A stretch of 64,000 bases of DNA from Palleronia abyssalis (GCF_900302445.1 NZ_ONZF01000001.1:124001-188000); one strand, 5' to 3'; positions 38,290 to 48,800 are shown, counted from the stretch's first letter. Numbers and translations: made by a program. Notes: a model not told the origin generated them from the sequence alone.

Positions 38290-38735
38290 TCCTTGAGGAT
38301 TGCGTTCAAGCGGGCCTGTTCCTCGGGGCTGAGCGCCGCGTCGTTCTGCGTGGCTGTGGGCTTGCGCCGCAGGGCTACCGCCGCCACACCGATTCCGCCC
38401 AGAAGCATGGCGGGGCCGGCCAACCACAGGATCAGGTTGACCCCGTTCGCGCGGGGCTGAAGCAGCACGTATTCCCCGTACCGATTGACGAGGTATTCGA
38501 TGACCTCCTCGTCGCTGTCGCCCGCGACCAGCCGTTCGCGTACCGCCAACCGCAGATCGCGCGCCAAGTCGGCGTTCGACTCGTCGATATTCTCGTTACG
38601 GCAGACCAGGCACCGCAGACCCTTGGAGAGTTCCCGCGCCCTCTCTTCCAGCCGCGGGTCGTCCAGAACCTCGTCAGGTTGAACCGCGAGGGCGGGCGAT
38701 GCCAGAAGCACCAGGGTCAGGACAAGCCACCTCAT
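38286..38735 (-). CDS. ccmH: Cytochrome c maturation protein CcmH (CycL/Ccl2)
   Basis: Periplasmic, membrane-anchored thioredox protein that reduces apocytochrome c and delivers it to the haem ligation complex with CcmF. The 149-residue protein has a signal peptide (residues 1-17), the LRCLVCRN motif with Cys42 and Cys45, and a single membrane helix at about 101-122 followed by a short cytoplasmic tail. Start overlaps the ccmF stop (ATGA), so the two are coupled. Confidence 0.95.
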   Translation of the reverse strand: MRWLVLTLVLLASPALAVQPDEVLDDPRLEERARELSKGLRCLVCRNENIDESNADLARDLRLAVRERLVAGDSDEEVIEYLVNRYGEYVLLQPRANGVNLILWLAGPAMLLGGIGVAAVALRRKPTATQNDAALSPEEQARLNAILKE

Positions 38736-40705
38736 TCCGCAGGCACCGCTGCTCTCGGGGCCTTCGCTGCCCCTGCCGCGACCCGGTGACGCCTGTCGGA
38801 CAGCGACAGGCCCCCCCCAAGCGCCATGATGATCGCCCCAGCCCAAATCCAGTTCGCGAACGGCTTGATATAGGTACGGACCGCCCATCCTCCCGCGTCC
38901 TGCGGGTCGCCGATCACTAGGTACAGGTCGCGCAGGATGCCATTGTCGATCGCGGCCTCGGTCGTGGGCATGCGGGCGACGGGATAAAAGCGCTTTTCCG
39001 GGAACAGCGTGGCGACCGGATTGCCGTTTCGCGTGACCTCCATCCGGGCCAGCGTCGTCTGGTAGTTCGAGACCTGACGCTGCTCGACCGAGACCAGCGT
39101 GATCTCGTAGGGGCCGACAGCGAAGCTTTGGCCTTCTTGGGCCACGCGAATATCCTCGACCTGCCAAGCCGTCAGGGCGGCGACGCCGAACAGAGTGATG
39201 CCGAACCCCGCATGGGCAACGGCCTTCCCCCAGTCCGCGCGCGGCAAATAACGCAGACGCCGCAGACGCGCCGAAAGGTCGCCTCGACCCGCCCGAGCCT
39301 TCAGATCGACCAGCGCGCCCAGAACCAGCCACGCGGCCAGAACTGCGCCGGCGGGGGCCAGGATCGATCCGCCCGTCTGCATCACCCACACCAGCGCGCC
39401 AAGCGCCAGCGACAGGGCCAGGATCCCCCAAAGCTGCCCCATCACGCGATCCAGCTTCCCCCGCTTCCACGGCAACAGCGCGCCGATGGGCATGATGGCG
39501 GCAAGTGCGACCATGAAGGGCGTGAAGGCTGCATCGAAGAACGGCGCGCCCACCGAAAGCTTTCGGTCGAACGCCATCTCGGCCACCAGGGGCCAGACAG
39601 TGCCGACGAACACCACGAAGGCCGAGACAGCCAGCAGGATATTGTTGGCGACCAAGGCCGACTCCCGACTGGTCAGAGAGAACACGCCCTTCGCTTCAAG
39701 GCTTGCCGCCCGCGCGGCATAGAGGGTCAGCGCACCACCCATGAAGACCCCGGTGATCGCCAACAGGTATACGCCCCGTTCAGGATCATTCGCGAAGGCA
39801 TGAACCGAGGTCAGCACGCCCGAGCGCACAATGAACGCGCCGATCAGCGAGAATCCGAAGGCCAGGATCGCCAAGAGGATCGTCCAGGATTTCAGAGCCT
39901 CGCGCTTTTCCACCACGATGGCCGAATGCAGCAAGGCCGCCGCGATCAGCCAGGGCATGAAGCTGGCATTCTCGACCGGGTCCCAGAACCAGAATCCGCC
40001 CCAGCCCAGCTCGTAATATGCCCACCACGACCCCAGCGCGATGCCGATGGTCAGAAAAACCCAAGCAACAAGCGTCCAGGGACGAACCCAGCGCCCCCAT
40101 GCGGCATCGACCCGCCCTTCGATCAATGCGGCGACCGCGAACGAGAACGCCATCGAAAGCCCGACATACCCAAGATACAGGAACGGCGGATGGAACGCCA
40201 AGCCCGGGTCCTGCAAAAGCGGGTTCAGATCCTCCCCGTTCAGCGGGGGCACCTCCAGCCGCCAGAACGGGTTCGACGTGAAGATCAGGAACCCCAGGAA
40301 CGCGACCGAGATCGCCCCCTGCACCCCCAAAACCCGCGCGCGCAGAGTGTCGGACAGGTTGCCGCCGAACCAAGCTGCCAGCGCTGAATAGAACGCCAGA
40401 ACCAGACACCACAGCAACATCGAGCCCTCGTGGTTCCCCCAAACGCCCGTGATCTTGTAGATCAGCGGCTTCGCGGTGTGCGAGTTCAGGGTCACCAGTC
40501 GGACCGAGAAATCCGAGGTCACGAAGGCCCAGGTCAGAACCGCGAAGGAAAACGCCAGGAACAGGAACTGCGCCGTCGCAGCCGGCTCGCCCGCGGCCAT
40601 GTAGCCGCGCCACCCCTTCTGTGCCCCGACCATGGGCAGGACGCATTGAACCGCCGCCATGATGAAGGCGAGGATGAGGGCGAAATGACCGAGTTCTATA
40701 AGCAT
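38732..40705 (-). CDS. ccmF: Haem lyase CcmF
   Basis: Large membrane protein that attaches haem to apocytochrome c, taking it from holo-CcmE. The 657-residue product has many membrane helices and the tryptophan-rich WWD signature GWGGFWFWDPVENASFMPWL, preceded by the His-containing GVWGNHEGSMLLW and AFHPPFLYLGYVG regions. Normal length. It lies 73 bp after the small gene of the lysis-like cassette that separates it from ccmE. Its transcription may rely on read-through of that cassette or on a promoter in the gap. Confidence 0.96.
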   Translation of the reverse strand: MLIELGHFALILAFIMAAVQCVLPMVGAQKGWRGYMAAGEPAATAQFLFLAFSFAVLTWAFVTSDFSVRLVTLNSHTAKPLIYKITGVWGNHEGSMLLWCLVLAFYSALAAWFGGNLSDTLRARVLGVQGAISVAFLGFLIFTSNPFWRLEVPPLNGEDLNPLLQDPGLAFHPPFLYLGYVGLSMAFSFAVAALIEGRVDAAWGRWVRPWTLVAWVFLTIGIALGSWWAYYELGWGGFWFWDPVENASFMPWLIAAALLHSAIVVEKREALKSWTILLAILAFGFSLIGAFIVRSGVLTSVHAFANDPERGVYLLAITGVFMGGALTLYAARAASLEAKGVFSLTSRESALVANNILLAVSAFVVFVGTVWPLVAEMAFDRKLSVGAPFFDAAFTPFMVALAAIMPIGALLPWKRGKLDRVMGQLWGILALSLALGALVWVMQTGGSILAPAGAVLAAWLVLGALVDLKARAGRGDLSARLRRLRYLPRADWGKAVAHAGFGITLFGVAALTAWQVEDIRVAQEGQSFAVGPYEITLVSVEQRQVSNYQTTLARMEVTRNGNPVATLFPEKRFYPVARMPTTEAAIDNGILRDLYLVIGDPQDAGGWAVRTYIKPFANWIWAGAIIMALGGGLSLSDRRHRVAAGAAKAPRAAVPAE

Positions 40706-40778
40706 GGGGTCTGTGTACTCTCACCCGGCGCGAACGCCAATGGTTCGGATCGCCGCGCGCCACTGACGCGCGGTTTCG

Positions 40779-41192
40779 TTACCGCACGGGGTCGTGGAAC
40801 CGTGTGCGCGTTTTCCATGGCCGCAATCGGCAATGATGGATGACGTCCGCAAAGCTGTCGGCGCGCACGAGCTTTTCGTCCAGGCGGACGGAAAGTCCGG
40901 TCCAACTCAGCGACCCGATGCCGCGCACCTGGGGCGCATCCCGGAACATAGCCGGGACAGCGACCCGCGCACCACGTCTTTGGCCCAGATACCATTCGAC
41001 ACGCTCGAACACGCATCCCCGCAGTTTTCTCGACGTCGCCGCAAACATCGTGGAGCCGTCGGGCTGCCCCTCGCCCGTGCCCAGCACCACGGGTCCAACG
41101 ACGGGAAACAGGCGCCCCTCGATCACGCCGCCGAACTCCAGCGCGAAAACAGCGCAAACCGCGGCGAAGGCCGCCGTCAACGACCTAGCCAT
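40779..41192 (-). CDS. Hypothetical secreted or anchored protein at the end of the lysis cassette
   Basis: A 137-residue protein with an N-terminal hydrophobic segment (residues 3-20), then FPVVGPVVLGTGEGQ and a Cys-containing region LRGCVFERVEWYLGQR. No family recognised. The start lies inside the XhlA-like gene (8-bp overlap), so it is coupled to the holin genes. The Trp/Cys-rich body and the position suggest an envelope protein with a role connected either to lysis or to the following ccmF; neither is proven. Confidence 0.65.
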   Translation of the reverse strand: MARSLTAAFAAVCAVFALEFGGVIEGRLFPVVGPVVLGTGEGQPDGSTMFAATSRKLRGCVFERVEWYLGQRRGARVAVPAMFRDAPQVRGIGSLSWTGLSVRLDEKLVRADSFADVIHHCRLRPWKTRTRFHDPVR

Positions 41193-41391
41193 TCGCGAAT
41201 CCCCCGCTCAGGGCATAGGCGACGATTCCAAGGATCAGCGCCCCCAGGATCAGCCGGACAAGCCATTTCAGCGTGTCCTCGATTGCCGTCAGACGGGTTT
41301 CGACATTGCCGCGATGAACGTCTTCGACGGCGTTACGGGTCTCGACGATGTTCAGCCGGCGTTCGATGGCGCGCATCCAGTCTTCGTTCAT
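41185..41391 (-). CDS. XhlA-like small membrane protein (haemolysin XhlA/holin accessory type)
   Basis: A 68-residue protein with an amphipathic N-terminal helix (ERRLNIVETRNAVEDVHRGN...), the XhlA signature VETRLTAIEDTLKWLVRLI, and one C-terminal membrane helix (GALILGIVAYAL). XhlA proteins act with holins in PBSX-type prophage lysis. The start is the ATG at 41389-41391, sharing one base with the holin stop (TAATG) and with GGAGGG 7 bp upstream; an in-frame ATG five codons upstream lacks such a site. Confidence 0.8.
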   Translation of the reverse strand: MNEDWMRAIERRLNIVETRNAVEDVHRGNVETRLTAIEDTLKWLVRLILGALILGIVAYALSGGFANG

Positions 41392-41942
41392 TAGCCCGCC
41401 CTCCATGCATCCAGCGCTGCGTTGGGTCCGGCGAGGCCCTCGTCCTCACCCCGTGTGCGTTCGACCCGGTCGCCTTCCGGCTCCACCTGGGGCGTGTCGG
41501 GCGTCTGAACGACCGGCGGCAGCATCCGGGCGGCGGCGATGACCGACCGGCGGAACTCTTGCCCCTTGGCCTGATGACGCGCGCCGAAGTAGAACGACAC
41601 GATCGCCCCAAGCAGCCACCACAGCGGATCGGGCACCGTCGCGAGCCCGTCCATCCGGGCGCCGAACCAGACCGGATCGACCATCGCAGCCCCGAACAGG
41701 CCCATTGTGCCCAGGGCCATCGCCGGCCGCGGCACGCGGTTCAGCCCGTCCATGAACCGGTCGAACCCGCCCTTGTCGGCATGCTGGAACTCGGCCGCGA
41801 ACTGCCCTAGCGCTTCGGACCGCATCTCGACGTCCCGGACAGCGCGGTTCTCGGCGTTTTCGCGGAAGAGCTCGGCGGTCTCGGTCAGAACCTTGCCGCC
41901 CGATCCGAACAATACTCCCATGCCTCTGTCGATCAGCCCCAT
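41391..41942 (-). CDS. Holin, GTA three-TM type
   Basis: A 183-residue protein with hydrophobic helices near residues 72-95 (AMALGTMGLFGAAMVDPVWF) and 105-122 (PLWWLLGAIVSFYFGARHQ), an amphipathic N-terminus (GLIDRGMGVLFGSGGKVL) that may form the third helix, and a long charged C-terminal tail. This matches the holins linked to gene transfer agents of Rhodobacterales, which permeabilise the inner membrane for release of particles. It overlaps the endolysin gene by 10 bp with GGAGG before its ATG. Confidence 0.85.
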   Translation of the reverse strand: MGLIDRGMGVLFGSGGKVLTETAELFRENAENRAVRDVEMRSEALGQFAAEFQHADKGGFDRFMDGLNRVPRPAMALGTMGLFGAAMVDPVWFGARMDGLATVPDPLWWLLGAIVSFYFGARHQAKGQEFRRSVIAAARMLPPVVQTPDTPQVEPEGDRVERTRGEDEGLAGPNAALDAWRAG

Positions 41943-42544
41943 GATGCGATCCTCCGGGCATGTTCGGTCGCGCTGAAATGATACCGGTCCGAGATGAAGC
42001 TTTCAGCCCGCACGATCCAGCCGCCCTTGCCCCCGTCCCGCCGCCTGCAGAACTTGCGCAGCGGCGCACGCGCGTCACCCAACCGGTAGTAATAGTTTCG
42101 CCGTGCGATCCCGTAAGCATCCGCCAGATGCCGGGGGGCTGCCGCTTGCGCAGCCTCGGCGGCCGCGATGGTCTGCGGCCCGATCGCGCCGTCGACCACG
42201 ACCGTCTGGCCCATGTCGCACAGCAGGCGCTGCAGGATTTTCACCGCGTTCGCACCGGCATTGACGTACATGTCAAAGACCGTCGCCCGTAGTGCTTCAG
42301 GCAACCGGCCGATTCCCGGGCGCTGATAATATTCGCGCACAAAAACATCGGCCGCTGCGGACGGATCCATGCGGTGGACATCGGCCACATCGACATCCCC
42401 GTCACCATCAAGATCGAGGCCGAGACGCCGCATCGTGCCCAGCGTCACCCCATGCTTCGTCGCCCCACCGGGATCATCGGGATCGTGGACGAACCCGCCC
42501 TCTCGTTCGACGATCTCTTCGGCTATTTCCCTTACACTCCGCAT
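41933..42544 (-). CDS. Endolysin, glycoside hydrolase family 108 with peptidoglycan-binding region
   Basis: A 203-residue muramidase. The N-terminal catalytic segment is IVEREGGFVHDPDDPGGATKHGV, with the catalytic Glu15 of the EGG motif. A D-x-D-x-D-G repeat at about residues 44-52 may bind calcium. The C-terminal part VVVDGAIGPQTIAAAEAA is the PG-binding type 3 region found in this enzyme group. No signal peptide, so it needs the holin to reach the wall. GTA endolysins of Rhodobacter belong to this type. It is first in the endolysin-holin-XhlA-small protein run inside the ccm locus, 48 bp after ccmE. Confidence 0.88.
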   Translation of the reverse strand: MRSVREIAEEIVEREGGFVHDPDDPGGATKHGVTLGTMRRLGLDLDGDGDVDVADVHRMDPSAAADVFVREYYQRPGIGRLPEALRATVFDMYVNAGANAVKILQRLLCDMGQTVVVDGAIGPQTIAAAEAAQAAAPRHLADAYGIARRNYYYRLGDARAPLRKFCRRRDGGKGGWIVRAESFISDRYHFSATEHARRIASWG

Positions 42545-42554
42545 GGCCCCTCCG

Positions 42555-42572
42555 CCTCGTCAGAAAACGAGG
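42555..42572 (-). promoter_or_regulatory. Small hairpin just upstream of the endolysin ribosome site
   Basis: CCTCGT and ACGAGG (42555-42560 and 42567-42572) form a 6-bp stem with a 6-nt loop. It lies in the 48 bp between ccmE and the endolysin, immediately before the GGAGGGG ribosome site. It could modulate translation of the lysis genes relative to ccmE; evidence is structural only. Confidence 0.3.
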
Positions 42573-42592
42573 GGCAACCTCCGCGGCAAAGG

Positions 42593-43051
42593 TTAATTCA
42601 TCGAAATCTCGGCGTCCGGTGCCTGGTAAACGTCTTGCTCCTTTAACGAATCGATAACCTCTTTGGGCATGTAGGACTCGTCGTGTTTCGCAAGAATTTC
42701 AGATGCCTGGAAGGTGCCGTTCACGTAGCGCCCCGTGCCGACCATCCCTTCGCCCTCGCCAAACAGGTCCGGCAGGACACCCGTATAGGACACCGGGACC
42801 GACGCGCCGCCATCGGTGACGCGAAAGCTCACCGTCTCGCCCTGCCCGCGGATCAGGCTTCCATCCTCGACCAGGCCGCCGATTCGAAACACCTCGTCGG
42901 GCCCCGGCGGAAGCTCGGCCACCTGGCTGGGCGAGCGGAAGAAATTGATCCCGTCGCGCATCGCGTATCCGATCAGCGCAGTCGACGCGATCAGCGCGAC
43001 CACGGCCACCAGGATGACCTGGATCCGGCGTTTCTTCTTCAAACCCTTCAT
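42593..43051 (-). CDS. ccmE: Haem chaperone CcmE (CycJ)
   Basis: Membrane-anchored periplasmic protein that binds haem covalently and hands it to CcmF. The 152-residue protein has a basic start, one membrane helix (residues 11-30), a beta-barrel (VFRIGGLVEDGS..., YTGVLPDLFGEGEGMVGTGRY) and the haem-binding HDESYMP motif with His123 and Tyr127. It lies 7 bp after argC and upstream of the lysis-like cassette that separates it from ccmF-ccmH. Confidence 0.96.
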   Translation of the reverse strand: MKGLKKKRRIQVILVAVVALIASTALIGYAMRDGINFFRSPSQVAELPPGPDEVFRIGGLVEDGSLIRGQGETVSFRVTDGGASVPVSYTGVLPDLFGEGEGMVGTGRYVNGTFQASEILAKHDESYMPKEVIDSLKEQDVYQAPDAEISMN

Positions 43052-43058
43052 CGGCGCC

Positions 43059-44087
43059 TCACGGAAAGACCGGGGCCAGCATCAGCCCCGCCGTCTCCTC
43101 TATACCTAGCATCAGGTTCGCGTTCTGCACAGCCTGACCCGATGACCCCTTGGTGAGGTTGTCGAGCGCTGCGACCACGATGGCCCGGCCATCGCGCCGG
43201 TCCTGCACCACGCCCAGGTGGCAAAAGTTGGATCCGCGAACATGGCGGGTCGACGGGGCCTCGCCCATCGGAAGCACCTGCAGGAACGGCTCATCGGCAT
43301 AGGCCCCGGACAGCGTGCGGTGAATCGCCGCCGCGTCGCCCTGCACATAGACGGTCGCCAGGATACCGCGGTTCGCCGGGATAAGATGCGGGGTGAACTG
43401 CACCTCGACCTTGCGCCCGGCGATCTTGGAAAACTCCTGATCGAACTCGCCCAGATGCCGGTGGATGCCGCCCACGGCATAGGCGTGATACCCCTCCGAC
43501 AACTCGGCGTGCAGCAAGTTCTCCTTCAACGCCCGCCCGGCGCCCGAGACGCCGCATTTCAGATCCATGATGATCTGATCGAGGTCGATGACCCCCGCCT
43601 CTATCAGCGGCCGCAGCGCGAATTGCCCGGTTGCCGCGTTGCACCCCGTGCCCGCCACCAACCGCGCGGCGCGGATTTCCTCGCGGTAGAACTCGGTCAG
43701 CCCATAGACGGCCTCACGCTGCAGATCGGTCGCGGTGTGGGGTTTGCCGTACCATTTCTCGTAATCCGCAGCCTCGCGTAGACGGAAATCGGCCGACAGG
43801 TCCACGACTTTCAGATCGCGCGGCAACTCGGCGATCACCGCCTGCGAGGTTGCGTGGGGCAGCGCGCAGAACGCCAGATCGATTCCGGAAAAGTCGATTT
43901 CCTCGATCTTCACCAGATCCGGTAGGTCCAGATGGCGCAGGTGCGGGAACACCTCGCGCATCGCTTGACCCGCCTTGCGCTCGCCCGACAGCGCGGCAAC
44001 GCGCATGTACGGGTGCGTGGCGATGATCCGCACCAGCTCGGCGCCGGTATAACCAGATGCCCCTAGGATCGCGATATTGCGTATCAT
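43059..44087 (-). CDS. argC: N-acetyl-gamma-glutamyl-phosphate reductase
   Basis: Third step of arginine synthesis, NADPH-dependent. The 342-residue protein has the dinucleotide loop [14 protein letters not shown], the active-site cysteine region [18 protein letters not shown], and [15 protein letters not shown] and [16 protein letters not shown] blocks of type 1 ArgC. It sits between murI and ccmE in a continuous minus-strand run; the functional link to cytochrome maturation is only positional. Confidence 0.96.
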   Translation of the reverse strand: MIRNIAILGASGYTGAELVRIIATHPYMRVAALSGERKAGQAMREVFPHLRHLDLPDLVKIEEIDFSGIDLAFCALPHATSQAVIAELPRDLKVVDLSADFRLREAADYEKWYGKPHTATDLQREAVYGLTEFYREEIRAARLVAGTGCNAATGQFALRPLIEAGVIDLDQIIMDLKCGVSGAGRALKENLLHAELSEGYHAYAVGGIHRHLGEFDQEFSKIAGRKVEVQFTPHLIPANRGILATVYVQGDAAAIHRTLSGAYADEPFLQVLPMGEAPSTRHVRGSNFCHLGVVQDRRDGRAIVVAALDNLTKGSSGQAVQNANLMLGIEETAGLMLAPVFP

Positions 44088-44111
44088 ATCAGTCTCCTGC
44101 CCGGTCGCGCC

Positions 44112-44924
44112 TCAGGCCTTCTCGAAGGTAATGCTGCGTTTCAGGAACTGCGTCGCCCGCCCCGACACGCGTTTCGGGTCGCCGGTCGTCAGGAACTTGC
44201 GCTCCGTCCCCGATCCCAGCATCTCGGGCCTGCGCTTGAGGTAATCCTCAAGGCTTGCGGCCACCAAGTTCGCCTGACTATAGACCTCGACATCCGGCCC
44301 CAGCGCGTCCTGGAACACCTCCTCGACCAGCGGGTAGTGCGTGCATCCCAGGATCGCGGCCTGCGGATGGGGCATCTTGCGCTTCAGCGCGTCCACGTGG
44401 CTGCGAACCAATGCCTCGGCCAGGATCATGTCGCCCTCCTCGATGGCATCGACGACGCCGCCGCAGGCCTGCGCCTCGACATCGACGCCGATGGCGCGGA
44501 ACGCCAGCTCGCGCTGGAAAGCGCGGCTCGATACCGTTGCGGGGGTCGCGAACAGGGCCACATGGCTCACGGCCACCTCCCGCGGGGGGCTGTTGTCGCC
44601 CCAGTTCCGTTCGGTCAGGGCCTCGATCAGTGGCACGAAAACGCCGAGCACGCGCTTGTCCTTGGGCAGCCACGTCTCCTGCATCCGGCGCAGCGCCGCG
44701 GCCGAGGCTGTGTTGCACGCCAGAACCACCAGGTCGCAGCCCTCGTCCCAAAGGCGTTCGATGGCGGGGCGCGTCAAGTCATAGATATTGTCCGCCGTCC
44801 GCACGCCATAGGGCGCATGGGCGCTGTCCGCGAAATAGACGAACGGCACCTCCGGTAACCGCTTTTCCAGAGAGCCAAGGACGGTCAAGCCGCCCAGACC
44901 GCTATCGAATACGCCCACCGCCAT
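44112..44924 (-). CDS. murI: Glutamate racemase
   Basis: Makes D-glutamate for peptidoglycan. The 270-residue protein has the two catalytic cysteine motifs, [13 protein letters not shown] and [10 protein letters not shown], and the N-terminal [14 protein letters not shown] with the conserved Asp-Ser. Start at 44924 inside the 3' end of the acyltransferase gene (23-bp overlap); the extended frame upstream is not family-like. Confidence 0.95.
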   Translation of the reverse strand: MAVGVFDSGLGGLTVLGSLEKRLPEVPFVYFADSAHAPYGVRTADNIYDLTRPAIERLWDEGCDLVVLACNTASAAALRRMQETWLPKDKRVLGVFVPLIEALTERNWGDNSPPREVAVSHVALFATPATVSSRAFQRELAFRAIGVDVEAQACGGVVDAIEEGDMILAEALVRSHVDALKRKMPHPQAAILGCTHYPLVEEVFQDALGPDVEVYSQANLVAASLEDYLKRRPEMLGSGTERKFLTTGDPKRVSGRATQFLKRSITFEKA

Positions 44925-45798
44925 TGCTTGACCTGTACCTGTCCTCGAACTCGAATCCGTATGCCGCCGCACCGACATGGTTCGGGGACAGGGCATAGGT
45001 CGTCGCACGCAGGAAGTCCATGAGCGCCCGGCTGTCCCCCGCCCGCGCCTTCAGCTCCGAAGGCGGTACCGGGGTACCCACGGTGATGCGTACCGGTGCG
45101 TCAACCCGACCGCGGAATTCTTTGATCAAAAGCGCCAGGCGCAACGTGGAATGAAGATGACTAGCCATCTGGAACACGCGGCTGTTCGACCCGTGGAAAT
45201 AGATCGGCACCACGGTCGCACCTGATTTCGCGATCATCTTCGCCGTGAATCCGCGCCACACGGGATCGAACGCCTGCCCGAACGGCTTCGGCGCGGTCGA
45301 TACCGTGCCGCCCGGAAACACCCCGATGGCCCCGCCCTGCGCCAGATAGGCCAGCGCGTCCTTGCGCGTCTCGATATTCTGCTGCTGCGCCTCCTTCGTT
45401 CCATCGAAAGAGATCGGCAGGATGATCCGGTTCAGCTCCTGCGCGCGGCGAAAGACGCGGTGCGCGAGAATGCGGAAATCGCCCCGCGCGATGGACAGGA
45501 TATGCCCCATCATCAACCCGTCGAGGATTCCGTAGGGGTGGTTCGACACGACGATCAGCGGCCCGGTCTTAGGGATCAGGTCCAGCGACCCGCCCACCAC
45601 GTCAGGCGTCAGCCCATAGCGATCGACCATCACCTGCCAGAAATCGCGCCCCTGCCCGACCTCCAGATCATATCCCCTGGCCCGCCGGATCAGCGAGATG
45701 CGGCCGGTCGCGTTCTCGACCCAGCGAATGACCGTCCGTCCCCCGCGCGTGCTGGCAGAGGTGGCATAGGTGATGTCCCGGGCGATATGTCTGCTCAT
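44902..45798 (-). CDS. Lysophospholipid acyltransferase-family protein (PlsC-like)
   Basis: A 298-residue acyltransferase. The N-H-x4-D active-site motif appears as [12 protein letters not shown], and a later block is the family-typical [13 protein letters not shown]. Further blocks are [11 protein letters not shown] and IRAPV-like [14 protein letters not shown]. This subgroup is often labelled putative haemolysin and is close to acyltransferases of lipid or ornithine-lipid synthesis, so the acceptor is uncertain. Start at ATG 45798 (MSRHIARD); overlaps murI. Confidence 0.85.
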   Translation of the reverse strand: MSRHIARDITYATSASTRGGRTVIRWVENATGRISLIRRARGYDLEVGQGRDFWQVMVDRYGLTPDVVGGSLDLIPKTGPLIVVSNHPYGILDGLMMGHILSIARGDFRILAHRVFRRAQELNRIILPISFDGTKEAQQQNIETRKDALAYLAQGGAIGVFPGGTVSTAPKPFGQAFDPVWRGFTAKMIAKSGATVVPIYFHGSNSRVFQMASHLHSTLRLALLIKEFRGRVDAPVRITVGTPVPPSELKARAGDSRALMDFLRATTYALSPNHVGAAAYGFEFEDRYRSSNGGGRIR

Positions 45799-45840
45799 TT
45801 CACCGCAGACATACTGCAGCCAGTGGCCCCCGGCCAAGCG

Positions 45841-48800
45841 TCATTCCGCGGCGTGACGTGCAGAGGATCCGCCAGTGTGGATCGCGTGCAAGAGCTCCTC
45901 TCGACGCGCCGCGGCGGTCTTCGCGTTCGCATCCTTCACCGGCCCGAATCCGCGTATCTCCATGGGCAGGCGGGCCAGTGCGATCACGGCGTCGCGTGAG
46001 GTATCGACCTTGGGCAGGACGTCTTCCATGTCGGCCTCGTATTGCTTGATCAGGTTCCGCTCCATCCGCCGCTCGGCGCTGTATCCGAACGGGTCGAGCG
46101 GCGTGCCCCGCAACATTTTCCCCCGGTGCAACAGCGGATACAGGCGTTCGACCCAAGGACCGAAGGCCCGCTTCTTCGGGCGACCGCCTTCTTGCCCGCC
46201 CAAGGCAGGCGGCGCCAGATGGTAGGTCAGGCTTTCGACGTTCGCGAACCGTTCCTCGACCTTTCTGCGGGTCTGGCGCAGAAGTCGCCCGACCTCGTAT
46301 TCGTCCTTGTAGGCCAACAGTTTGTGGTATCCCTCGGCCACGGCCATGCGCAGCTCGGGGTCGTCGATCCCGTCCAGCATGGCGCGGTATTTCCGCGCCA
46401 GCCGTTTTCCCTGATAGGCGGTCAGGTGATCCTCGCGGAAGGCGATCCGGTCCTCGGGCGTCTGCGGCAATTCCACGACGTTCGCCCGGGATGTGCGGGC
46501 GGCCTTATCTGGGTTCACGACGGCCCAGCGTCCAACCTCGAAAGCGCGCAGGTTCTTCTCGACCGCCGCGCCGTTCAGCTCGATGGCGCGGGTCAGCGCC
46601 TCAAGCGTGATCGGGATCAGCCCGGCCTGCCATGCGGCGCCGAACACGATCATGTTCGAGAATATCGTGTCCCCCATCACGGCCCGAGCAAGCTCGGTCG
46701 CGTCGAACATCGTCAGCCGGTCCCGCACGCGCCGCTCCAACGCCAAGGCCAAGTCTTTTGTGGGGATGCGGAACTCGGGATCGCGGGTGAAATCGCCTGT
46801 GGTGATCTCGTGGTTGTTGACTACCGCGCCGGTCCGCCCCTGTCGCATCAGGCCGATGGTCTTCGCACCCGCGCTGACCACCAGATCGCCGCCGATGATC
46901 GCGTCGGCCTCTCCGGTCGCCACGCGGATCGCGCTGATGTCGCCCGGGGTCGCGCCGATGCGGCAATGGACATGCACAGCACCTCCCTTCTGCGCCAGGC
47001 CCGCCATCTCCATCATGCCGGCGCCGCGTCCGTCCATATGGGCGGCCATGGCCAGCACGGCGCCGATGGTCACAACACCGGTGCCGCCGACGCCGGTAAT
47101 GACCACGTTCCACGTCCCGTCGATCTGCGGCAGATCGGGCTTGGGCAGGTCGCCCAGGTCGATCTCCGCCGTCGCCTCCTTGCGGATCTCGCCGCCCTTG
47201 ACGGTCACGAAGGACGGGCAGAACCCCTTGAGGCAGGAGTAATCCTTGTTGCACTGGCTCTGGTCGATGGCGCGCTTGCGGCCCAGCTCGGTCTCGACCG
47301 GGACGATGGCGACACAGTTCGACTGCACCCCGCAATCGCCGCAGCCCTCGCAGACATCCGTGTTGATGAAGATGCGCGTGTCGGGGTCGGGGAACTGCCC
47401 GCGCTTGCGTCGCCGGCGCTTTTCGGCCGCGCATGTCTGGACATAGATGATGGCCGACACGCCCTCGGTGCGCTTGCAGTCCTCCATCACCGAGGGCAGG
47501 TCATCCCGCTCGTGCCACCCGACCGTCTTCGGAAACCCGTCGCGGATCGGCTCTTCCTTTGGGTCGTAGACCACGTCGATCTTGCGCACCCCCATCGCGT
47601 GAAGTTCCTGCGCGATGCGATCCGGCCCCAGCCCCCCTTCGTTCGTCTGTCCGCCGGTCATCGCCACGGCATCGTTATAGAGGATCTTGTAGGTGATCCG
47701 CGCATTCGCGGCCAAGGCGGCCCGGATCGCCAGGATGCCTGAGTGGTTGTAGGTTCCGTCACCGATGTTCTGGAAGACGTGCTTGGTGGTGGAAAACGGC
47801 CCCTCGCCGATCCAGTTGGCGCCTTCCGCCCCCATATGGGTGTAGTTCGACGTCTCTCGATCCATCCACATCGCCATGATGTGACAGCCGATCCCGGCAT
47901 AGGCGCGGCTGCCATCCGGCAGGTTGGTCGAGGTGTTGTGGGGACACCCTGCGCAGAAATAAGGCGTGCGCACCGCCAGCTCCTGCGCGTTGTCGGCGCG
48001 GCGCGTCTCCTCCAGCCGTTTGATGCGGCCGGCCAGATCGTCGCTGCCTCGTCCCTCCTCGGTCAGGATTGCGCCCAGCCTCTCGGCGATCAGAACGGGG
48101 TCGAGGCTCATCTTCGTCGGGAACAGTTCCTCGCGGTGCATGCTGCCCGCGCCGCCCTTGTACCAGCCATAGACGCGGCGGCTGCGCCGATCGTCGAAGA
48201 TCGCCTCCTTGATCTGGACCTCGATCAGTTTGCGCTTTTCCTCGACCACGACGATCAGCTCCAGCCCCTCGGCCCAGTCGTGGAACCCCGCCATGTCCAA
48301 GGGAAAGGTCTGGCCGACCTTGTAGGTGGTGATCCCCAGATCCGCGGCCCGGTCCTCGTCGATCCCCAGAAGCGACAGCGCATGAACCAGATCCAACCAG
48401 TTCTTGCCCGCCGCGACGAAGCCGATCTTCGCGCCCGGCTTGCCCCAGACGCGCTTGTCCATGCCGTTGGCGCGGGAAAACGCCTCGGCCGCGAAGCGCT
48501 TGTGGTCGATCATCCGCGCCTCCTGCGCGACCCAGTGATCGCCCAGCCGGATGTTCAGCCCGTCCTCGGGCATGATCGGGAAATCGGGCGTGACGAAGGA
48601 CATCCGGTCGGGGCGACCGTCGATCACGCTCGTCACCTCGACCGTGTCCTTCATCAGCTTCAGCCCCGCCCAGACGCCCGCGAACCGCGACAGAGCATAG
48701 CCGTAAAGCCCGAAATCAAGGATCTCCTGCACGCCCGCGGGGGACAGGACCGGCATGTAGGCGTCCACCATCGCCCAGTCCGACTGGTGACAGGTGGTCG

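Noticed and set aside
39128..40387. 419-codon plus-strand frame opposite ccmF
   Set aside because: Antisense shadow of ccmF; Gln/Arg/His-rich with no recognisable domain.
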